From: Odiellus spinosus
Lineage: Eukaryota > Arthropoda > Arachnida > Opiliones > Phalangiidae
Length of the DNA: 64,000 bases
NCBI GenBank assembly: GCA_963920705.1
Contig: OY987239.1
Location: 4,346,576 to 4,410,575 of the forward strand
Direction of reading: 5' to 3'
The position numbers and the translations under genes are program-made. Positions 55,571 to 64,000 of the stretch are shown here, in pieces (the stretch's first letter is position 1; each line of letters begins with the position of its first letter). Under the pieces are notes generated by a model. It was not told the origin of the DNA. It saw only the letters and a list, made by a program, of their open reading frames with translations, and searched no databases.

Positions 55571-58517
55571 CAGGGTTGCCACAGATTTTTCAAAACAAAA
55601 TTCCCTAACTTTTCCCGGTTTTCCCAGACCATCTACACCGTTTATCCCTGACCAATTTAAAGGTTTAAATTAGTAGTAATATGCAATTTCAAGTGTAAAA
55701 CATTTTTCATTCTTCAATAACTGTCAAATAAACCCGATATTGTGTTGTATGGGAAGTCTAAGGTTGCTAGAGATTCGCGTGGGAGCTCTTTCTTGTGTGA
55801 ATCACTTCTCCCCAAAAATAGGTCTTCTGTTAGACAGAATACTGTGAGAAAGTATTCATTAACAAGTTGGGAAACCAAAATATAACCTCCCCGACCCCGA
55901 CGTTAAGGTAACCTAACCTAACCTAAAATAAAAGATGAAAAGAAGTGTAGAGTATTGGAAGAGTAGAAGAAACAACCTGCATTTCAATCACACTTCTCTA
56001 TTTCCCATCTAGGTTACGGGGTATAAGTATTTTACCTTAAGCTCAAGGATTCAGAGAATGCAAAAGAGTGTCCTGCGTTACCCATAATTATATGCGGCAT
56101 GGCGTGGATTTCTTAATATACACACCAAATGAATTTCCGGCGTTACCCTTAATTATATGCGGCAGGGCGTAGATTTCTTAATAGGCACACCAATTGAAAT
56201 GTTTATTTTCTAAGTAAATATGTAAAATACAAGTTCTTGTAATATAAATTAACACATGAGTATAGGCTGTACTGTGTGATTATCTTTAATAATCCACTGA
56301 TTTGATAAAGACGAAGAATTTAGTCTGGGATGGCAAGAAAGACAAGGAATGAAAACGCCGATGTAGTAGCAAGTTCCTTTTGGGCAAACCAAGAAATATT
56401 GTAGACTGAATGTTTCATTTACAACCCATCGTCGGTAGATGATTGGTAATTACTTCCGGTACAATTTTCGTCTGAAATTCTTGTTTTGATGTAGAATACC
56501 ATTACTGATATTTTCATCATACAAGTGTTCCCAGTCATTCGAAGAATCCAAGGATGGAGATGGTCGAGAGGTTTTTTCCAAACCGGCTGACAAGACGTTA
56601 GCTTCCAATCCTATGATAAAAAATATATTAAAAGACTGAAAGTAGACTAATTTCCATACCGTTAGTACTTATATTTGAATAGCTGCTTTTGTTTACAATT
56701 ACGAGGCCGTATGAAGAACTGCCGAGCTTTAACTGACTGTAGGTATCTCATATGTCGAATTCGAAAACACTAACTGCTTTCACGTTTCAATTTTTCGTAG
56801 CCGGGCCGTCTCTTTCTGGTGATAAATGAAAGCCGTGTCGCTGCTCTGTTGACTTCAAATGGTGATAACATTCTGCGCTGGTTGATTATCTCCCTTAAGT
56901 CACTATAGCTCTCTTTCGTCTGGTCTCGTCTTGTCTTGTCTTGTCTTGTCTTGTCTCGTCTCCTGGTCTGCTAACGAAGTTCACTCTACACGGCTTCTTT
57001 TGATTATGAAAATAATCGGAAACGTTTCTTGGTTTTATAGTGGAGAAAACTGAAGCCTATTTTTTTTTCCCACATCAGATATAATTTTTTCTTCAAAATT
57101 GTTGTTTTTTAAACACGGGAAACCTACTGTACTTTTGTTCAAGGAGAGTTTTCACCACTATCATTTTTCTTAAGAGGTTTAACATTTTGTATCAATCCGC
57201 CTCAGCTTTAAATCTTATATCATTTCTATCTTGAATGCCCGTGTAAACGTAACTTTATTTAGATTCTTCAATCCACCCCAAGTTTGCAGCAAGCCTTAGC
57301 CTATACTGCCCGTTATACCTTTGCTTTTTGGACTAAATGATATATGGGAAACAGCTTAGCGCGTGTTGCCAACTCAAGCTGGTATTAAACGGTCAAATTT
57401 CACTAAATTTTTGGACAATTTCTTAAATATCTTCTAAACTATCTCGAATTTTTAATTGATTTTTCAGCTTCGTTATTAATTAGATTCAGTTTAACAATAT
57501 TATGATATTAAATAAAAATTTAAATGCATTATACGCTTCAATTCACTAAAATATATCGCGGCATAAGGCCAAAATAGTTAGGGCATGGAAAAGGGGAATA
57601 TATAGCTTTCGCGAACCTTTATTCATCAAGCGAGTAGCCGAGAAGAGTTGGGGAAAACCCCCCCTTCTCAACGTCTAGACGTTTATCGTAACCCTAGGCA
57701 TTCGGTAACTGCACCACAAAGACCCGTAGAGGGAGGAGATGAGTGGAGTGGAAGGTTGATGTGGACTATATTAGTGAGGGACGCCTCGCTAATATGGCCC
57801 GCTGAGATCGGACACTTGAGGTTGGACCTTGGTGTAGGGATGGTCGGAGGTGATTGTAACAATGGGAGACGTCCCATTGCGTATAATCGCCTTCTACTGT
57901 CCAGCATCGAGGTTTGACCGTACAGTGGATGGTGAAAGGCGATAATATGCAATTGGAGACGTCCTGTTGCATATAATTGCACGACACCTGTGGCAGCCAC
58001 GCTTAAAGGAGGTAATTCCCGTTAAACGGAATTGAACGATAAGCTGGCATGATTACGTCTCTAGACTTTTGGCTCCACGAGCTAGGTCACGTGATTTCCG
58101 TTTACACAGGATATCCGCTTACGCCGGAAGTGACACACAGACACACACACAGACAGACACGATCAATGTAATACCTCCCCTGAACTAAAGTTCAGTCGGG
58201 GAGGTAAAAACGTGCTTTTGTCAATAGGGACTTTCCATAAATGTTTTGAAGGCTCTCATCCCATATAATAAATTTTTACACATATTTATGGAAGCCTCCC
58301 TGGTCTAATTGTATCCATACTATGAGATTCCACTATTTTATTTTTGGATAATATGAAAATTCCTTGACGTGTCCCTGACCTTTGAACAATATGAAAATTC
58401 CCTGACTTTTCCCTGACCTTTGAACAATTTTAAAATTCCCTGACTTTTCCCTAACTTTTTAGACCAATTTTGAAATTCCCTGACTTTTCCAGGTTTTCCA
58501 GGTCTGTGGCAACCCTG
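55571..58517. mobile_element. Non-autonomous element with CAGGGTTGCCACAGA ends
   Basis: Perfect 15-bp terminal inverted repeats at 55571-55585 and 58503-58517, flanked by TAGAA on both sides (55566-55570, 58518-58522). Without the nested R copy it is about 600 bp. The right part holds 45-50-bp repeats of ATTCCCTGACTTTTCCCTGA (58345-58500); one repeat-like unit is also in the left part. A hAT-like end (CAG...CTG), but the apparent 5-bp duplication does not fit hAT's 8 bp. Confidence 0.82.
55863..58208 (+). mobile_element. Repeat R, copy B (complete)
   Basis: Starts CAAGTTGGGAAACCAAAATA, ends with the AACTAAAGTTCAGTCGGGGAGG hairpin. Lies inside the element at 55571-58517. Contains a TTGTC microsatellite (about 56925-56960) and a CA tract near the right end. 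Non-coding. Confidence 0.85.
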
Positions 58518-58522
58518 TAGAA

Positions 58523-59825
58523 CATTTTCGTCTGAAACTGACCCATAAAACCCACTGTAGCTCGGTCCTACCACCATTTTCGAAACACGCTGAATAATCT
58601 ACGCACTTGGAATTATTCATCACACTTAATAATGAATCGCGTACAATTTAAAACGTTGTCTACACCAACATAAATTTATTTTAAATTACCTCTAATTTCA
58701 AATTACGTCATGAAATTAGGCTAAAATAAATTTCAGATTGAAATATTGCCCGACTTCGTAATATTATATCTTCGGATTAATTGCAATAAACTAGATAAAT
58801 TTACGCGAAGACTAGAATGAACCTCGCAAATAATTTATATTACACTCAATTCAAACAGTAAACTTACCAGTTTGCAGGCCAACGATGATTGCTGTTTGAG
58901 TTTATTATATCCAAAATAAGGCGTAGGTCAGGAAAGGTCAGCCTCCTCAATCGAGTGGTTCACATTTCGCACGATTCGGAAAAAATACCCGCGCACAAAG
59001 CGAAAATTTCACAAAACGCGAATCAACACATTCATTGGGCCTTGGCACGAATACTACGGTTAGAGCTCGTTGGTAAACCTTGTCCTACTCTCATCTCATC
59101 GGCCGTTGAATAGGAGAATCGCATCAAGAAAAGTCTGTAGCATCTCTCTCGGTCGAACCAAAGATGTTAACTGTGCATTTTGGCGCCTAGTCACGTGACG
59201 TCGCGACATCCGGCATGCGTCTGTATCGGCGGGTCAAATTAAAGCAGACTAAATTCTAGTCGCCTTAGCTGCTTCTCTATAATTTCGCGTTTTATTGGCT
59301 GGTTTCCAAGTATCTCAACAGAAGAGTGAGGAAATTTAAATTCGCCAAAAACAAAAAAACTCATGTCAGTTAAAGTGTCAGGCCAAATGTGGAAAAAAAA
59401 CTAAGAATCGAAGCGGAAAGCACAGTTTTAGAGGCAATGAAAGACACGAGTTATAAAGCGTGGCCGCTTTTCCATCTCCGGTTCTTCTATCCTCTGTAGG
59501 GTTTGAATATTTTTACGCCAATGACCTTTGAGCTAGTACCATCAGCGTCCGCTAGTCGCTGGCCCTTTCACGTAGACGCAGGATGAGTCAGAGGCTATTT
59601 CATCATTCGTTTCCCTAGGAAAAAAAATGCCTTTTTTAACAGGTTGTCGGAGCCCGAAAATTTCAAATAAACGAATTCCCAAGATGAATAAAAACTCCCC
59701 CAAACTTAAAACGCGTCTCAAGGGGGGGGGGGCGGAACTGATACAAATCAAAGGATTGCGCACTTTTTCGCAGCTCTAACGATTTTTAAAGCCGCGATTA
59801 AAATAGGTTTCGTAATTTTAGGGTG
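58523..59825. other. Unassigned sequence
   Basis: Mixed composition with a G12 run near 59720 and short open frames of no recognised family. No transposon termini. Confidence 0.4.
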
Positions 59826-60974
59826 ATAAACAAGTTGGGAAACCAAAATTTAACCTCCACAACCCCGACGTTAAGGTAACATAACCTAACCTAACCTTAC
59901 CAAAAATAAAAGATGAAAAGAAGTGTAGAGTATTGGAAGAGTAGAAGAAACAGCGTGCATTTCAATCACACTTCTCTATTTCCCATCTAGATTACGGAGT
60001 ATAAGTATTTTACCTTAACCTCAAGGATTCAGAGAATGCAAAAGAGTGTCCTGCCTTATCCATAATTATATGAGGCAGGTCGTAGACTTCTTAATAAACA
60101 CACCAAATGAAATGTCCTGTGTTACCTATAATTATATGCGGCAGGGCGTAGATTTCTTAATAGACACACCAAATGAAATGTTTATTTTCTAAGTAAATAT
60201 GTAAAATACAAGTTCTTGTAATATAAATTAACACTTCAGTATAGGCTGTACTGTGTGATTATCTTTGATAATCCACTGGTTTGATAAAGACGAAGAATTT
60301 AGTCTGGGATGGCAAGAAAGACAAGGAATGAAAACGACGAAGATGTGGTAGCAAGTTCCTTTTGGACAAACCAAGAAATATTGTAGACTGAATGTTCCGT
60401 TTACAGCCCATTGTCGGTAGATGATTGGTAATTACTTCCGGTACAATTTTCGTCTGAAATTCTTGTTTTGACGTGCTAATAGAGGACCATTACTGATATT
60501 TTCATCATACAAGTGATCCCAGTCATTGGAAGAATCCAAGGATGGAGATGGTCGAGAGGTTATTTTCCCAACCGGCTGACAAGACGTTAGCTTCCACTCC
60601 TATGATAAAAAAAATATCTTAAAAGACTGAAAGTAGACTAATTTCCATACCGTTAGTACTTATATTTGAATAGCTGTTTTTATGTTTACAATTACGAGGC
60701 CGTATGAAGAACTGAAGAGCTTTTACTGACTGTAGGTATCTCATATGTCGAATTCGAAAAGACTAACTGCTTGCACGTTTCAATTCTTCGTAGCCGGGCC
60801 GTCTCTTTCTGGTGATAAATGAAAGTCGTGTCGCTGCTCTGTTGACTTCAAATGGTGATAACATTCTGCGCTGGTTGAGTATCTCCCTTAAGTCATTATA
60901 ACTCTCTTTCGTCTGGCCTCGTCTCCTCTTGTCTGCTCTCCTGATCTCCTGGTCTCGAAGTTCACTGTACCTAG

Positions 60975-61387
60975 GAATATAATACTCGTGCCTCTGGAAC
61001 AGAAAAATGTATTCCCCCAACACGAGCTGCGCAATTCATCTACGGCTGACTCGGCCGAGCCAAAATCGACGGACATAGTAGGTTGGGCCATCATATGATA
61101 GGCGTAAGAATCTCGAAATATATAATAAAATATATAATATGTAATAAAATTACTCTGCTATTTAGTATTTCAAATTAAAATGGGGAGATATTGCTGTTTC
61201 GATAATTGTCGTAGCGATTTTAGCTGCCAGAAGAATTTAACTTTTCATAAAGTTTAAAAACCTGGACGAAAATAGTAATATAGTTTCTCAATCTTTCCGT
61301 TAGGTGGCAGTCTATAGTCATGTCACGCACATTTCAGTATGCCGTTCATGCAACACATGCTTTCTTCTCCAGAGGTCCCCCTTCATC
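60975..61387 (+). mobile_element. MITE with THAP-like fragment, 7-bp target duplication
   Basis: Defined by comparison with uninterrupted R copies. The 7-bp ACTGTAC is present on both sides. Imperfect inverted ends begin CTAGGA and share CCTCTGGANAGAAA in both arms. Inside is the short frame at 61180. Exact limits may vary by a few bases. Confidence 0.78.
61180..61257 (+). pseudogene. THAP-like zinc-finger N-terminal fragment
   Basis: 25 codons from ATG 61180: MGRYCCFDNCRSDFSCQ then NLTFHKV and a stop. Cys spacing near the N-terminus followed by an FH-containing strand resembles the start of THAP domains, which open P-element-type transposases. Too short to be certain. If correct, the MITE descends from a THAP-bearing DNA transposon. 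Confidence 0.5.
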
Positions 61388-62530
61388 CTCCTAGACTGTA
61401 CAGGGCTGATTTCGATTATGAAAATAATCGGAAATGTTTTTTGGTTTTATAGTGGAGAAAACTGAAGCCTATTTTTTTTCCAACATCAGATGTAATTTTT
61501 TCTTCAAAATTGTTGTTTTTTAAACACGGGAAACCTACTGTACTTTTGTTCAAGGAGAGTTTTCACCACTATCAATTTTCTTAAGAGGTTTAACATTTTG
61601 TATCAATCCGCCTCAGCTTTAAATCTTATATAATTTCTATCTTGGATGCCCGTGTAAACGTACCTTTATTTAGATTCTTCAATCCACCCCAAGTTTGCAG
61701 CAAGCCTTAGCCTATCCTGCCCGTTATACCTTTGCTTTTTGGACTAAATGATATTTGGAAAACACATTAGCGCGTGTTGCCAACTCAAGCTGGTATTAAA
61801 CGATCAAATTTCACTAAATTTTTGGACAATTTCTTAAATATCTTCTAAACTATCTCGAATTTTTAATTAATTTTTCAGCTTCGTTATTAATTAGGTTCAG
61901 TTTAACAATATTATGATATTAAATTAAAATTTAAATGCATTATACGCTTCAATTCACTTAAAGATATCGCGGCATAAGGCAAAAATAGTTTGGGCATGGA
62001 AAAGGGCTATATATAGCTTTCGCGAACCTTTATTCATCGAGCGAGTAACCGAGAAGAGTTGGGAAACCCCCCCCCCCCCCTTCTCAACGTCTAGACGTTT
62101 ATCGTAGAGGGAGGAGATAGTGGAGTGGAAGGTTGATGTGGACTATATTAGTGAGGGATGCCTTGCTAATATGGCCCGCTGAGATCGGACACTAGAGGTT
62201 GGACCTTGGTGTGGGGATGGTCGGAGTTGATTATAACAGTGGGAGACGTCCCATTGCGTATAATCGCTTTCAACTGTCCAGCATCGAGGTATGACCGTAA
62301 AGTGGATGGTGGAATGCGATAATATAATTGCACGACACTTGAAACTCAAACGGAATTGAACGATAGGCTGGCATGATTACGTCTCTAGACTTTTGGCTCC
62401 ACGAGCTAGGTCACGTGATTTCCGTTTACACAGGATATCCGCTTACGCCGGAAGTGACACACACACACAGACTGACATGATCAGTGTTCAGGGGGAGGTA
62501 TTACACTGATCGTGTCTGTCTGTGTGTGAT

Positions 62531-63684
62531 AAGCAAGGTCAAGGTCCCTCAGTAAAAACATATCGGCGTTTAGAAAACTCTAGAGTATTTGTAGACCAAG
62601 TAACGCCAGTGAAATTTGTTTTTTGAGATCAAAATCAACTTATAACCTCGACATGGCCTATACATTCGTAAGTAATTATATTCATTAAACAATTAACGCA
62701 TTAGCTTTCCGCATACCACGCTAAACTAAGGACTGTGACGTACAATTTCGCTTTCTGGTGCTACTCCGTCTACAGATACCCTAGAAAGCTGTAGAGTAAA
62801 TTTTAGACATATAAGCCCACTTCTAAAACACGTTTATTTCTGGTATAATGCTTTCAGAGAAGAAGGGTTGTCTCTCTTTTGGCCCCATAATCTTTTTTTT
62901 TTATCATTTTTTTCAGACAGGGCGAACCTGAGTAAAAATATTCCAAGTGGTGAAGCAAACGTCATTTTACGTGACTCCGCACTAGCTTAAACGTTACCGG
63001 AAATGCACGACAGTAGGCATTAATAAATCTCGTTCATATAGGCCGCGAAGAGATATATTATTAAAGATAAAAAATAAAATGATAAGAAAATCTTGCCCAC
63101 TTTTTAATTCAGGTGAATCAAGGTGAATTTAATAGGATACTCATGATATAATATAATAGTCAAAATTAAAGGGCTGAAGAGGGCTACCTGAGTAGAAGAA
63201 CCCAGGGAATGCAATTTTCAGTTATCGATAAAAAATACCATTAAAAATAGCTTATCTACTGTTAAATAAATTAAATTTTTGTTCATCAATTTAGAACCAC
63301 TTAATAAAGCTCTCTATGTTTATGTTTTAACCTTTTCGTAACCCATTCAGCCACCTTTCTCTCTATTACTTCATATATCTTATCAATCTTTCATTATAGA
63401 AATCTTTGTTTAGCCAAGAGAAGCATTCGTAAACAATAAAATATACTTTCTCTCTAACTCTAATTCAATGGATATTCCTTATCATTCTACTGTTTAAGAA
63501 ACAAAATTTTTGTTTACCATTTTGAAGCAATTAATAAAAATCGGCTAAGCTTATGATCTCACCCTTTTGTAACCAATTCATGCACCTTACTTTCTCTTAC
63601 TTCATATACTTTATCAATATTTCAATATTTAAATCTATGTTTAACTAGAGATACTCTCGTACCGAAAGAAGTCTTATCAAATTT
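62531..63684. other. Unassigned, with shared fragment and diverged duplication
   Basis: ATTTAATAGGATACTCATGA with about 20 more bases (63128-63165) also occurs at 8003-8037, next to the DDE/SWIM transposon. Two diverged direct units of about 235 bp start near 63277 and 63511 (TTTTGTAACC, CTTCATATANTTTATCAAT in both). No gene seen. Confidence 0.55.
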
Positions 63685-64000
63685 TTACCTCCCCGACTGA
63701 TCTTTAGTTCAGGGGGAGGTATTACACTGGCCGTATCGGTGTGTCTGTGTGTGTGTCACTTCCTGTGTAAGCGGATATCACGTGACCGAGCTCGTGGAGC
63801 CAAAAGTCTAGAGACATTATCATACCCGGGAATTACCTCCTTTAAGCGTGGCTGCCACATTAAGTTTCAAGTGTCGTGTAATGATATGCAACAGGACGTC
63901 TCCAATTGCATATTATCACCTTCCACCATCCACTTTACGGTCAAACCTCGATGATGGACAGTTGAAGGCGATTATACGCAATGGGACGTCTCCCACTGTT
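63685..64000 (-). repeat. Repeat R, copy G (reversed, runs off the window)
   Basis: Same start as copy F: ACCTCCCCGACTGATCTTTAG then TTCAGGGGGAGG, TG-rich tract, GGAGCCAAAAGTCTAGAGAC, GGGACGTCTCCCA. The window ends inside it. Confidence 0.85.

Larger units (their letters stand above)
59830..62488 (+). mobile_element. Repeat R, copy C (interrupted by MITE)
   Basis: Begins ACAAGTTGGGAAACCAAAAT and follows R order to the CA-rich end near 62470. Interrupted at 60968-61394 by a MITE. The terminal hairpin is missing; a short inverted piece of the R end (62488-62530, TTCAGGGGGAGGTATTACAC) follows. Confidence 0.82.

Noticed and set aside
57648..58000. Overlapping frames on both strands as genes
   Set aside because: They lie in repeat R and recur with frameshifts in other copies (5889-6110, 17848-18071, 62143-62349), with no conserved protein.
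58338..58577. Gly-Lys-Val-Arg-Glu repeat protein
   Set aside because: Translation of a 45-50-bp tandem repeat inside a non-autonomous element, with no other support.

Overview
This is nuclear DNA of an arthropod, most likely an insect, and nearly all of it is mobile or captured DNA. The evidence is nuclear copies of mitochondrial DNA that read in the invertebrate mitochondrial code (TGA=Trp, ATA=Met, AGA=Ser), insect-type Copia, BEL/Pao and Gypsy retrotransposons, a Copia primer site complementary to the initiator-tRNA anticodon arm, and a Polinton/Maverick (adintovirus-like) gene block. I found no ordinary host gene with confidence. Many long open frames open at TTG or GTG and are not eukaryotic starts.

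Layout from the left. 1-1313: unassigned. 1314-5193: Copia with both LTRs and most of its integrase deleted. 5226-5541: first of three copies of a 0.3 kb MITE with 7-bp target duplications. 5685-7985: two pieces of an abundant long non-coding repeat, here called repeat R. 8035-10215: DDE/SWIM transposon with its 5' half folded back on itself. 10221-18382: minus-strand BEL/Pao inserted in that transposon (target duplication CAATT), with its 5' LTR split by a full R copy. 18810-27023: decayed minus-strand Helitron carrying a foldback element, two MITEs, a tRNA-derived SINE and local duplications. 27162-27983: truncated R.

27983-48852 is the centrepiece: an inverted duplication of about 20.9 kb with a 1.9 kb unique spacer. 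Each arm holds a nuclear mitochondrial segment (trnM, nad2, trnW, trnC, trnY, cox1) joined to a Polinton/Maverick block. Left-arm and spacer genes are a packaging ATPase, three small Polinton proteins, a membrane peptide, a chromodomain integrase, a minor capsid/penton-like protein, a basic core-like protein and a truncated major capsid protein. The right arm carries near-identical copies, later changed by a 0.9 kb deletion, a 2.36 kb CACTG-ended element with a perfect 42-bp tandem array, and a 4.3 kb insertion.

48853-50683 continues the mitochondrial segment (control region, rrnS, trnV, 5' rrnL) until a Gypsy element (50684-55444) interrupts it. 55571-64000 holds more R copies, an element with CAGGGTTGCCACAGA ends, a MITE carrying a THAP-like fragment, and minor duplications.

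The elements can be ordered by nesting, and fold-back duplication recurs at several scales (about 60 bp, 0.55 kb, 0.4-0.8 kb and 6.6-12 kb arms). That suggests repeated template switching or breakage-fusion. Almost every transposon gene carries frameshifts or stops; several Polinton genes are still open.
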